NCBI RefSeq assembly: GCF_963924675.1
Contig: NC_089223.1
Span: 6,460,881 to 6,524,880, forward strand
DNA from: Phocoena phocoena
Taxonomy: Eukaryota > Chordata > Mammalia > Artiodactyla > Phocoenidae
DNA: 64,000 nucleotides
Direction: 5' to 3'
Below, piece by piece: positions 1-11,287 of the stretch. Numbering within the stretch: position 1 is the stretch's first letter; each line of letters starts with the position of its first letter. Below the pieces are notes generated by a model, which was given only the letters and a program-made list of their open reading frames with translations, did not search any database and had not been told where the DNA came from. Position numbers and translations under genes: made by a program.

Positions 1-2032
1 TAAATTGAAGTTTGCTTTTTTTAATTACTAAAAAACCAATAGCATTATGTTACAACTAAAGCAGTTTAACTTTTTAAAATTAACTAGTCTCTAGGTAAAT
101 AGGATGAGAAAGTGCTTTAACAACACTCGAACAAGAAAAAGGAGGAAATATAATGTAAAAGGGAAATGGACAAGGAAGAATCGATCAAGGCCTTCAAATC
201 CATCAACCAGGAGTATCTAAATGTGTCCTAATCGGGTGAATTCATTATTCCCTACCTGTTTCATTCTGTTCTTTTTTAATCTGGGCGAGGAGAATTGAGA
301 AGACTTGAATGATATCATTTCTTACTAATGTTTAGTAGAACCACAACAAAAGTAGGGAAATATATTACCATGAACAATTATTAGTAGCATAATGATTTAA
401 TATAAATAAAGGGTCAACAATGTGCTAGTCATTATACAAAATTAAATATTTAATATAAGACTTATGTTCTTCTTTGCTGAGTTATTCATTTGTGAAATGT
501 ATTTCCCTCGCAAAATCTATTTGAACTTGCTCTTTGCTTAACATTGCACAGTATGTCATTCTTTCCATAGTTCTAAGGCATAATACCACTTCAAACACAG
601 ACGTATAATTAAATTTACCCAATTCAAACTCACAATGTTTTACTGCCATTTTATGAGATGATCAATAGAAAAAAGATATAGTGTAAGCCATGAGACTGAG
701 AACATTTGAGGATGCTTATGTGTAAAGAAATGTAATGTCTGCCCTGGCAGCTTTTCTTTCTTGGACCTTCCCCTCCTAGTCAAATCCTGCACAACCACAG
801 AGATGCCAAATTTGAGCCTCAGGCCAAAACAAAATTCACACGGAAACAATGATCACTTTCAATCCTTACACTGTTGTTTTACACCATGTGTAAATGGATA
901 TGGCTTTGCACTTTATGTGTCAGGATGATGGTAAAGGCAAATTACTTTATGTAGTATCGATAAAACGAAACTTTTTATTGCTCCCTCCTTTATAATGAAC
1001 AGTGATTTTGAGAAATCCAAGACTTGGCTTAAATAAAAACACTTCTGTATTGCCTTACCATCCCTTCCAGCAGAATTCTCCACATAGACAGCAACAGAAT
1101 ACACCATAGCCCCATACTAATAAATACACTCTTTACAGGATGGAAATCACTGGGGAAATAAAAAGATACATTTTAAAACTGACAAAATAATACACTGATA
1201 ACTCAATTTTAAGAAGATTAAGAGAGAAATATAAAATATAATTATTTAATTTTGTTCAAAAAAGGCACAAAACACCAATGGATTTTTAAAATGATTTTGA
1301 TTGCTTAAGGGATCAGTAATTTTCATCTTAGATGAAGCATCACAAAATAATATTTGGGGAAGAAAAATACACAAATTATTCTAGAGATAATATGACTGCT
1401 AAACCAACCTCAAATGGATTTGAACTTTTTTAAACTTCCCTGTATATGGATGCCAAGAAAAACTCCAAAGAGATTTGATTATCCTCTATAACTTAAGCAA
1501 TAGAATAAAGAAAGAGAGTTCACTACATAACTAAGTATAATTTAGGCCACTGCTACTAGGAATATGTCAAAATGTTTGGCTTATAAGAAAATTAGGCACA
1601 AGCTAGATTCTCCCATTCTTGCACCAAACCTTTAGAAAAGGTAGAGGAGATACACATTTTTTAAATTAATAACTGTATACATCCTTAAAAAAAGAAAAAG
1701 AAAAAGAAAATCAGTAGAGGCCACCCCAGGGAAAGGGAAGAGATGTGGCCCTAGCAATAAACTTCCACCTGGAAGCAGTGGGACTTCCTCTCAGTCTATC
1801 CTCACCCCCATAGCCGTGCCCATGCTCAGTGCCAGCTTCAGTACCGAAGAGGCACAGCCTCAGAGGTGTGCCATTTGGGAGGCCAAACACTATAGAAAGA
1901 CCAACACTACAGAAACCATATACAAGCCCCTGTGTCCCTGCCCTTTGAAGTTAAAGGCTTTTGCTTTAGTCTCTGGAGCCTCGCCTGAGTCTCTAAAGGC
2001 TGCTGCAGAGTTAATGATTAGGAATGTGAAGA
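1..2032. other. AT-rich DNA with no recognised gene
   Basis: I see no coding exon and no repeat I can name here. There is a short (AAAAAG)n-like purine run near 1686-1710. The forward reading frame at 1816-2037 (73 codons) has no family resemblance, no splice signals and no poly(A) context. It lies directly beside the LTR-like element that follows and could be its flank or an internal remnant. Confidence 0.5.
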
Positions 2033-2854
2033 TGTAGAAACAAGGAATAGCTGTTGGGTGGAGAAACTGGTAACAGTTTAGACTATAAATATGCCACGTG
2101 GCAGAATCACCGAATTCCCAGTTCCACGAAAGTTATAAAGGTATAACACGCGTTCCTAAATTGTTTTTACAGGAAGCATACCCTCACCAGATGAAAACTG
2201 CTGACCACAAGCACAAAGACGCTAGACTGGTTAAAACTAGATGGTTGGGACTTCCCTGGTGGTCCAGTGGTTAAGAATCTGCCCCACAATGCAGGGGACA
2301 CAGGTTCAATCCCTGGTCAGGGAACTAAGATCCCACATGTTGCGGGGCAACTAAGCCTGCATGCTGCAACTACTGAACACACGGGCCACAACTAGAGAGC
2401 CCACATGCCGCAACTACAGAGCCCATGCGCTCTGGAGCCCATGCTCTGCAACTACTGAGCCCACGTGCCACAACTAGAGAGAAGCCCATGCACTGCAACA
2501 AGGAGCCCCCATGCCTCAACTAAAACATGACGCAGCCAAAAATAAAATAAATAACTATTAAAAAAAAAACTACATGGTAGATGATGCTTGAAACTTCACC
2601 TTGATGCCAATCAAGCTGAGAGCTGTGCAAGAGCTGATCATACACCCTGCAGCTCCCTCCCTCACACTGCCTGCAGCTCCCTCCCTCAAACTTCCCTCAA
2701 AGCCATCAGGGAGTTGGGGGTCTTTTGAGCACGAGCTGCCTGTTCTCCTTACTTGGCACCTTCAATAAACTCTGCACTTTCCTTTACCACAACCCAGTGT
2801 CAGTAGATTGGCTTTACTGGGCAATCTTGGTTTTGGGCAAGTTTGGTTCGGTAA
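2033..2854 (+). mobile_element. LTR-like element, split by a SINE
   Basis: The right part looks like the 3' end of an LTR: a poly(A) signal in ttcaataaactctgcacttt (2760-2779), then a short terminal region ending ggtaaca near 2854. The left edge is placed at a TG near 2033 only because LTRs usually run TG...CA. No target-site duplication was found, so the 5' limit is uncertain. A CHR SINE at 2247-2566 interrupts it. Just before the poly(A) region a 19-20 base CTCCCT-rich unit (cctgcagctccctccctca) occurs twice. No internal retroviral genes are attached, so it would be a solitary LTR. Confidence 0.45.
2247..2566 (+). mobile_element. CHR-family SINE, long form
   Basis: This is a tRNA(Glu)-derived SINE with an A-box region (ggtggtccagtggttaagaa), a B-box-like ggttcaatccc, a long tract of caactac/caactagaga repeats, and an A-rich tail ending near 2566. 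Imperfect target-site repeats flank it: aaactagatggtt at about 2234-2246 and aaactacatggta at 2567-2579. The long 3' body resembles the copy at 47850-48200 rather than the younger, shorter copies. It interrupts the LTR-like element. Confidence 0.85.
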
Positions 2855-3029
2855 CACTATCAAAAAAATCAACAAATTTCACACAATAAATACTTAGACA
2901 CAATAAGATGAATCAATCAATCAATCAGTATTAACATATTAAAATAAGTAGGTTAATATCCTCAGAGAAAGGAGGGAAAAGTTTACATGAAATAAACATA
3001 GAAGGTAATGCAATAAACATCTAACCGTA

Positions 3030-3880
3030 ATAAAATGTTTACAAATGAAAAATATAATTGTTATAGTAGAAACTCAATAAATGACTGAAGAAGGAAATGG
3101 GGAACATGGATTCACAAGTTTCCAAAATCTGTCTCTAAGTAGCTCCCAAGAAGAAAAAAGAGAGGATGTAAGTGAGAATGTAAACTAATTCATACTGGAA
3201 GGAAGAATGCCTGAGTGCTTTCCAAGCTGGGAGGGGGGAAAGGACAGGGCAAGTTCTCCAGTTGAAAGACCCCACTGCCTAATGAAAAGGATGAAAACAA
3301 ATCAATAGGGCCTAATAATGTAGTTCAAATGCAACTTGAAAACAAGGGATAAGAATAAAAGCTTTCAAATAGAAATGATTAACACCAAATGAAGAAAATA
3401 TACGATTTCAATCTTATGATCTGCAAAATTAAATACAAGAACTATTGAAATAATATCTTAAAAATGCTGTGGGAAAAGAATTTAAATCTAGAAATCTCTA
3501 ATAGTCCAACTTTTATTCAAGGGAGATAGGCTCAGTAAAGGCAGCTGCAGACATCTGAAGACTTGGAAAATAGACCACACACAAAACCTTTTCTAAATAT
3601 AACCAAGAAGAAAAAAAAAAGCTAGAAGAAAATAATAAGATGCAAAAACAGTAAAGCAAGTGAATGAATAAAAGCTATTGTAATACTTAAATAGGTACCA
3701 GTTAGAAACAATGTTTTTAAGAAGTCGGAATTAAAATTCCAGACAATAGGATAATAGTAGTGAATTACAACAAAAGTACAATCTGATTATTTAGTATATT
3801 CAATATATTGATTTCTTTAGGGGAGGATATGACTATTGATTAATCTATACATAGTTTTAAAGGATACAAGATTAATTTTG
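3030..3880 (+). mobile_element. Possible ancient LINE-1 or HAL1 fragment
   Basis: Parts of this A-rich forward-strand stretch, especially about 3500-3640, resemble the linker between ORF1 and ORF2 of old mammalian LINE-1 (ttattcaagg, gcagacatctgaagacttgg and nearby A-rich text). No open frame survives. The call rests on faint similarity and could be wrong. Confidence 0.35.
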
Positions 3881-3889
3881 TATTAAAAA

Positions 3890-4560
3890 TGTAAGCATAT
3901 TCCTAGGCATTTATTCTAGAGAAATGAAAACATATGTTCACACAAAAATCTGTTCACAAATATTTGCAGCAGATTTTTGTAATAGCCCCAAACTGGAAAT
4001 AATCCAATTTCCTTCAAGGAGTGAACTGAATGGATAAAAAGAATCTGGGACACCTATACAACGGATGCCTTACAAAGGAAGAAACTATAGAATCACACAA
4101 AATTTGGATGTAGAATGAAAAAAAAAATCTCAAAGTGTACAGACTGTATGATTCCATTTTTATAACATTCTTATCAAGACACAATTGTAGAGTAAAGCAG
4201 ATGAGTGCTAACCAGGGGTGGGTGGGAAGGTGGAGGTGCTATAAGGGGTACTACGAAGGGATTCCTTGTGGACACAGCAGTTCTGTATCTTGACTTCAGT
4301 GTTGCTTATAAAAGTCTATACACATAATAAATGTCATACAACAACACACTCACATAACTGAAACATACAAAAACTGTGAAATCTAAAGTCTCTTTGATTA
4401 TATATACCAGTGCTAATTTGGGGGTTCAATGATGTGCTTTAGTTATGTTAAATGCTACCATTAGAGAAGACTGAGTGATGGGTACATGGATATCTCTGTA
4501 CTGTTTCTGCAGCTTCTGTGATTCTATAATTATTTCAAAGTATAAAAAATAAAAAATAGA
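3890..4560 (+). mobile_element. Old LINE-1 3' end (L1M type)
   Basis: The text runs from the last part of ORF2 (tagccccaaactggaaataa at about 3983) through a decayed tail with a purine-rich ggggtgggtgggaaggtgga block near 4215, ending in an A-rich stretch near 4560. This is the usual look of an old L1M 3' end. It has many stops and no coding capacity. Orientation is forward. Confidence 0.7.
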
Positions 4561-5214
4561 AACAAAAATCTAAGCATAGCCCCTAAAAGAATATAAAATA
4601 TTATTAAAATAAGTTCTAAATCTAGTTTATGTGAATAACATTTTTAAAAATATAAATCTTCAAAATAAGTCCAAGAATAAATTGAAAACATGGCTGAAAC
4701 AAGTACTGTAAAATAAATTAGAAGAAGACTTCGATAACTATGCCCAAAAAGCATACTTAAAGGCAGGAATATAAGGTGATACAGACAATTTGGTGTGTAT
4801 TTTGGTCATAATTATTTTTTAAACTTTCATACCCCATCACTTACTAATTTTATTTCCAAGTGTACTTTATTTAAAAAGGAAGACATACTTTAAGATGGTG
4901 AGGCTGTAGGGGAAGCTGATGTATTCATAAATCGATTATACTAGTGTATTTGTCACAACTCTTGTAATAAATAACCTAACAGTACACAGGAATCAAAGAT
5001 TTTCATGGGAAGATCAAAGATAATCAGAGAAATTTATCCTTAAGATGTAGTCAAAAGAGGGAATAGCTACCCATAAACTGTTCATCACGTGATATATCAA
5101 AAATTGCAAATATCACAAATATTAATCAGTAGGTGAATTCTCACTTAAAATTTCAATGCAGTTACTCAGTGAAACTCTAAAATGTGATGCAGAGATAAAA
5201 GGTTGCCTATTCAG

Positions 5215-5424
5215 GTTGGTTCCATGGGCTGGTGGGAAACAGCCACATAGCACAGGGAGATCGGCTCGTTGCTTTGTGATGACCTAGAGGGGTGGGAGGG
5301 AGGCTCAAGAGGGAGGGGATATGGGGGCATGTGTATGCACGTGGCTGATTTGCTTCGTTGTTTAACAGAAACTAACACGGTATTGCGAAGCAATTATACT
5401 CCAATAAAGATGTATTAAAAACGA
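5215..5424 (+). mobile_element. LINE-1 3' end, about 210 bases
   Basis: This is a 5'-truncated copy of the cetartiodactyl LINE-1 3' untranslated region: a gcacagggagatc block, a gaggggtgggagggaggct block, then ctccaataaagatgtatt (5400-5417) before the A-rich end. The same ending occurs at 20121-20137 and 23700-23716. A smaller LINE-1 scrap follows at about 5440-5476 (gttggtgaggatgtagagaa) and ends in an A run. Confidence 0.85.
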
Positions 5425-5489
5425 AAAGACAAGAAATAACAAGCGTTGGTGAGGATGTAGAGAAAAGAGAACCCTAAAAAAAAAAAAAA

Positions 5490-7260
5490 AGTTTGCCTAT
5501 TCAGAATATAAACACAAGCATGTCTACACCCAGACTGATCGATATCTGTTTATCCCCTTAATTTTATCTTAGAAGTGGAAAAAAAGAGAGGTACATAATT
5601 AGATGATTTATCTTGTTTTTCTTATAGACACAATAAATTTTATAGATTAGGTTTTTCCCTTTGTATGACTATTAAAAACCTTAGATCTATACTGGAGGCC
5701 CAATCACACAAAAATATTTGATTGTATGTTATAATAAGTTGCCATGGCCATTGTATGTTCCTTTTTCCTTTCTAACATATTTGGTTTATATTTTATTAAG
5801 CTAACTTTTATTATGACCTAATAACTATTTGTTAATGTAAATATTTTGATGTAAAACATGGGTTAGCAATAAATAAAATATGTATATGAAAAATTGAAAA
5901 TACACAAAATATAGATACACAATGTATAAGGTATTTTTCAATATTTAGTAGAATGCAAAAATGAAAATTGTAATGAATGTAATTGTGCATATGGCTAGGT
6001 TCTGCAGGAAAATACAGAAAAATAAAAATTTGTGAATTTTTATGACAGAAACATAATACTTTGTAAACTATATTTTCATGTTTTGTATGATATAAGGGAA
6101 AGCTGGCATAAAAGCAATAAAACAGAGCCACAAAGCAAGCGAGAGAGAAAGCTTTTTTAAGAAACGTAGCCTGGACTCATAGAAGGCAACACCATCTCAG
6201 TAAGACTGGGGAGCTCTGGGTTCTGGTTTCTGTTCCACAGTTAAATTCAGGGCTTTAGTCATCTTCTATCCTAGGGATCCTAGTTAATCTAACTTTTGAG
6301 TCTTAGTGTTCTTGGCCACTGGATGGCAATTGTGAAGATGAGTTTTTGCAATGTGTGCAGATTCTATCAAGGAAATGCACTTGGGGCTCACGTTTTGATC
6401 ATTTATTGCAGGCACTTTATAATCCATTTCCATTTTCAGCTTCAAAATACAGTGTAGCCCTTTAATTATAAATATGTATTCAGAAAAGGTCTGGATTTAT
6501 TTTTCATCATTTTTCTCACTTTAACAGCTCAAGCTTGATTATTCTGGGGAATTGTTATCTTTAAAGTCAAAGGCTTTTATTAACAGTGAAAAATAATGAC
6601 ATTTCAGAATTACAGAAGCAGATGCTAACCTTTGGGACCCGAAGATATTTCAGTATTTACAGACCAACATAAATGAGATTATAAAATCAAGTATATTGTC
6701 ATTAAAAGTTGGTCCATCCTTTATGCCAGATGGTTAATTCATTAAAAAAAAAAAAAGCAGACAAAAACCTACTGAGGATTTCCTATACAATAGGCACCAT
6801 GTTTATAATATTTAAAGAGGAGATTTAGGTATATTTCTAACAAAAAAATTAGCAGTAAACAGTAAATCTGTATTAAATTGAATCTCCCATGGTGCAGAGG
6901 CTGACCTCAGGCCATCCCTGTGAATCACCTACCCATCAACACTGGTTCTTCTGTAATGATTAATCAAGATGCATAGTTGCAATAAATATAAGCAGGATAA
7001 CATTTCAGCAGTTTGCACTATTAAGATTTCTGGTTTCTTCCAGAATGGTGAATGTCTGTGACCCTCGAAGAAGGTTACATATGTAAATTCTGTGTGACCC
7101 TTGAAATAAGTATATGGACATAACCTCTGGCATTTGCATAGATTTAGCCACTTTCCAGTACCCATCAGGTTTAAAGGTGTTCAGCTCTTTGGAGATAAGT
7201 TAAAGTACGTTCATTTGCCATTGTGTAATTCACATATCCTTGACTGCCACCAAAAATCTC
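5490..7260. other. DNA with no recognised gene or repeat
   Basis: This AT-rich stretch has no exon with splice signals and no repeat I can name. The 99-codon reverse frame at 5832-6131 is low-complexity AT-rich translation and is not supported as a gene. Confidence 0.4.
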
Positions 7261-7263
7261 TGG

Positions 7264-7712
7264 ACTACATAAAAAAGAATAAAATAACGCCATTTGCAGC
7301 CACATGGAAGGACCCAGAGATTATCACACTAAGTGAAGTAAGTCAGACAGAGAAAGAAAAATACCATATGATATGACTTATAAATGGAATCTTAAAAAAT
7401 GATACAAATGAACTTATTTACAAAACATAAACAGACCCACAGACATAGAAAGCAAACTTACCAAGGGGGAAAGGGGGGGATAAAGTAGGAGGTTGGGATT
7501 AACATATACACACTACTATATATAAAATAGATAACCAACAAGGACCTACTGGAAAGCAAAGGGAACTCTACTCAATATCTTGTAGTAACCTATAATGGAA
7601 AAGAATCTGAAAAAGAATAAATATGTATAAGTATCACTGAATCACTTTACTGTACACCTGAATCTAACACAACATCGTAAATCAACTATATTTCAATAAA
7701 AATTTTAAAAAC
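7264..7712 (+). mobile_element. LINE-1 3' end
   Basis: It covers the last codons of LINE-1 ORF2 and the whole 3' untranslated region. The codons around 7298-7375 still read like the ATWKDPEIITLSEVSQTEKEKY stretch family, and the element ends with caactatatttcaataaaaa. The ending differs from the ctccaataaagatgtt type, so it belongs to an older subfamily shared with 39248-39520 and 59140-60195. It is 5'-truncated and non-coding. Confidence 0.85.
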
Positions 7713-8719
7713 CCCAAAAACCCCTGGCCTTAACAATGCTCTCAACCCTGGCTGCCAGTACACCACCCCCAGCAATAATTCAATCAACTTGGAGCAGGGC
7801 TGAGCATACTTTACAGAAATCTCCAGGTGATTTCTAATATAACCAGGAGTGGGACCCAGTGACTAAGTTGTAAAAAGATAAAACCTAGAATGTGGAGGTA
7901 AGTTCTTTTCTTGACTTTGAGAAGAATCTAACATAAAGTCTGATCTTCTCTTTTCCTCTAACTCAGGGTCATCAGCCCTCAAGCTTCAGTCTCTGTGTTC
8001 ACAGGTGCTGCAAACACGCACATCACTATTCACATCCCACTTCACGCTCTGTGGCTCAGAAAACTCCAGATATTCGTAACCCGTAAACCTCCAGAATGAG
8101 GAGCCTACGGGGTTGACTAAATTGCTTTGGTTTGAAGCAGCGTTGGCCCAAAGTAAGAGAAAGATAAGTCTGTCCATGGCATGCTCTTTAAGATGACTTA
8201 AATTTTGTGGAAAGTGCAGGTGAGTCTTCACTCCAGCAAATAGTAAATTAACCCTCTGTCCCTTTTCTGTCTCTCTCCAGTTGGGTTCCACCAGTTTTGC
8301 CAGTAAGGGTTCCACCTGGTGTGCTTACCTACCCACCATGCTCCAGGGCCTCACTAGATATTTCTCTTGACCAACCTAACAGGACACACAGCTGAGCTCA
8401 GCAAACCCTAGCTGACAAGTCCACTCGTGCTACTTTCCCTCATTCAAGGTATTTACTGGAGTAAACATGTATGACCACAGATACTCACAGAAACATCAAC
8501 TTTATTAACATACAGATTAACTGTGTAACAGTCTAGACAGGACCAAAAAGAGCCTTCATCAGATATTCAATACCGGGAGTACGCAAAGGTCCCACGCCAC
8601 GAGTTATGAGGGAGCGGGGACAGGAGATGAGTAACTCTACCTTTCACAAGCTACATACCTACCAGTAACGCAAAGGTATGGCTATATATGATAAAATAAA
8701 AAAGACTGAGTGTTTTCTA

Positions 8720-8783
8720 TTTGGAAGCTATTTTGTTAAATTCTTCACCTATACAATTTCATTTGATCTTCACATTATAGGTG
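8720..8783 (-). mobile_element. MIR SINE, left half
   Basis: The segment resembles a reverse-strand MIR (tatacaatttcatttgatct then tcacatta). The likely continuation is at about 9190-9300, on the other side of the MaLR LTR, so the MIR appears to be split by that insertion. Confidence 0.5.
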
Positions 8784-9188
8784 AACTGTGCTCCCACAAA
8801 ATTCATATAACGAAGTCCTGAGGCCTAGTACCTCAAAATGGGACCTTATTTGGAAAATGCAGATGTAATTATTTAAGATGAGGCATCGGCTGAGGGACCT
8901 GATCCATTGTGAGTGTGTAATTATTTTTTAAAAGGGGAGGGGGGATTTGGACACAGAGACAGATTGCCACGTGAAGACTGGAGTTCTGCGCACAGGTGAA
9001 GGAACTACCTACCAGAAGCTAGGAGAAAGGCCTGGAACAGAGCCTTCCCAGCACGTTTGCAAGGAGCATGCTCTGTGACACCTTAATCTTGAACTTCTTG
9101 CATCCAGAACTGTGAGACAATCCATTCGCGTTAAGCCCATTTTGATATCCTTTGTTAAGCAACCATAGAAAACAGGCACCCTTTATAA
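8784..9188 (+). mobile_element. MaLR-type LTR (MLT1-like)
   Basis: It has the ordered landmarks of an MLT1-type LTR: caaaattcatataacgaagt, gggaccttatttgga, gatttggacacagagacaga, accagaagctaggagaaagg and agaactgtgagacaat near the 3' end. These are old, single LTRs of mammalian retrotransposons with no coding content. It lies inside an older MIR. Confidence 0.75.
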
Positions 9189-9300
9189 TCAGTAAGGTAG
9201 ATACTAGCATTATGCCCATTTTGCATATGAGGAAATGATGCCTCAGAGTGGGACTTGTCCAACATCATCCACTCTTGACCCACTCCAAGGCGTTCTCCTT
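9189..9300 (-). mobile_element. MIR SINE, right half
   Basis: The tatgcccattttgcatatga / ggaaatgatgcctcagag text is the reverse complement of the conserved MIR 3' half. It continues the piece ending at 8783, interrupted by the MaLR LTR. Confidence 0.6.
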
Positions 9301-9319
9301 TCAGCAACTTTCAAAAAGT

Positions 9320-9875
9320 GTACTGCAAATCATGTTATGTCCTTGCTTAAAATCTTCAATTGGCTTTCTCTTTCCACAGAATAAAATGCAAACTCTGATC
9401 ACAGCTCTACATTAACTCTTTCCTGACTATCTTTGTGACACCCTCTTGTACCCCTCTCCTCCTCAATCATTACGTTCTCCCCAGAGCGGCTGGGATTACC
9501 AGCTTAGGTCCTTTGCTCTTGCTGTTGCTTCTACTTGAAATACCTTCCCACCCACTCTTCAGAGAGCTAGCTACTTCAAGGATTTGGTCTCTGTTCAAAT
9601 ATCACTTCTACAATAACGGCTTTCTGACCACGAAGACCGTTTTATTTTGTAAGTAAAACAGAATGTGTTAATAAATATAGAATCATAGTTCTTATACCAA
9701 CCTAATATGTTATCAATTGATAAAAACTTTTTTTGACTGTCCCTTTCCATTAAAATGAGAAGCATGCCGCATGCGAGAATGAGTCTTAATGATTTCGTGC
9801 ACCTCCCTAGAAGTGAACACATCCCCAGAGCTTGGAATAGTCCCTGGTATATAAAAAGTGCTTGTTAATAGGCAA
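9320..9875 (+). mobile_element. L2 LINE 3' region
   Basis: The forward strand has the typical L2 order: a ccttgcttaaaatcttcaa start, a ctctttcctgactat block, tttgctcttgctgttgcttc, a gatttggtctctgttcaaat block, and an end near gtccctggtatataaaaagt. There is an AT-rich break in the middle (about 9650-9770). The two overlapping frames of 73 and 75 codons here are by-products of the repeat. Confidence 0.65.
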
Positions 9876-9935
9876 TGATGCAACATCGTTAATCAACTGT
9901 GCTCCAATATAAAATAAAAATCTTTTAAAATAGGT
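9876..9935 (+). mobile_element. Very short LINE-1 3' tail
   Basis: About 60 bases match only the terminal part of the LINE-1 3' untranslated region (gcaacatcgttaatcaactg, gctccaatataaaataaaaa). It is an extreme 5' truncation at the end of the L2 piece. Confidence 0.7.
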
Positions 9936-10584
9936 AATGCATGACAGTGTGACAGATGTGGGAAGGAAATATGCCTCAGCTCACCAAAATTAGATCCCCA
10001 ACAAGCAAAGATCCTGCTCCGTCACCACCCCCAGTCAGGCCTGAGTCACTTTGTATCTTTAACCAAATTATTTTTTTCCAACTGGAGAAATGAGATTATG
10101 ATTGTGAATGGGGAATCAATCTCTTTTCATTTTGTAAGCATGGTGGACAACTCAGAGCCAGCACTGGACTTTGTTGAACTTTGGGCAAGTGGGATGCCAG
10201 CACTTATTTGGGGTATGAAACAGGGAACCAGAGCGTTCAGTTTTAATGATACTCAAGTGTGTGTCACAATGGCAGTTATAATCTCTCAATTATAGAAGGT
10301 GGAGGAATAAGTGGGTATTCATTGCAAGTGGGGTGGATTTTATAGTGAATCAAAGAAATACTGTGCCCTGCTCCTGCATCCATGGGAACCACAAAAATCT
10401 TGTAAAGATCAGGATAACAGAAAAGAATAGAAGTATTTACCGCCCCTTTCTTGTGTAACACAGTGAGTTAAAATGGGGACAAGAAGAGGACTGGATGAGA
10501 AGGAGCCCACGAGGGCTGACTTTATTAAGGACATTTTGGGGGAAGCTATAAGAAAAAGAGAAGAGGGTACTTTTCAAGTTGTGT

Positions 10585-10620
10585 GTTCATGTGTATGTGT
10601 GTGTGTTAGTAAGTGAGAGA
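10585..10620 (+). repeat. Imperfect (GT)n tract
   Basis: A short GT-rich run (gtgtgttcatgtgtatgtgt and neighbours) that looks like a decayed dinucleotide microsatellite. No other role is visible. Confidence 0.7.
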
Positions 10621-10778
10621 CAGCAGACAGAGGGAAACCTGGGAAGACCAGGAGATGAGAATCGCAGGGAAAAGTTGAGTCAGAAGAGACACACTTAGAA
10701 AGCAACGGGCAGGAGGGGGGAGCAGAGAAGTGTGTGCTGTGAGTGTAAACCACAAAACCACATCTGATCTTTGCAAAT

Positions 10779-10824
10779 TGTATATATCTATATATGAATA
10801 TATATTTAAAAATATATATTTAAA
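10779..10824. repeat. AT-rich low-complexity tract
   Basis: Alternating tatata and aatatatattt blocks. It is a simple sequence without coding content. Confidence 0.75.
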
Positions 10825-10894
10825 CAGTTAACATGCATTAATATATTCTTTATCCTTTTTAAAACGAAAGACCACGCGAAGATTAGATGAGGCA

Positions 10895-11075
10895 GCTCCA
10901 CTCAATAATACAAACACTTACTGAAAATTAAGCTCTTCTTATCATCTGCAGGGTAATATGAGAAACACTTTACTCTTATTGATTCCTTTCTGCTGATGAG
11001 GAAACTGAGGCATGGAGAGCTAGGAAGTGTCCAAATTGAGATATAAGCTCTGCCACCATCATGTTGCAAATGTTC
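10895..11075 (-). mobile_element. MIR SINE
   Basis: The conserved MIR centre reads in reverse here: ctgctgatgaggaaactgag at about 10992, then ggcatggagagctaggaagt. The flanks are decayed, so the limits are approximate. Confidence 0.65.
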
Positions 11076-11287
11076 CCACTCTTGCGGCAGTCAGAGCTCT
11101 CCTAAACCAATTTTAATCCTGTAGAACTGCTCCTCAGTTTGATTTATTTCATAGCTTTGCTCTTAACAAATTATTAACCCTCAATTCATTATCATTATTT
11201 CATATACAAACACAACAGAACATATTAATCACACTCCTTTTAGAAATCTCGATCATAATGTAGAGGATAAGTTTGTGATTTTTGCCT

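Noticed and set aside
1816..2037. Forward open frame of 73 codons beside the LTR-like element as a retroviral gene remnant
   Set aside because: I see no gag, pol or env motif in it, and the LTR edge next to it is itself uncertain.
7986..8315. Reverse-strand open frame of 109 codons
   Set aside because: No family resemblance, no exon signals and no matching poly(A) signal. Length alone is within chance for 64 kb.
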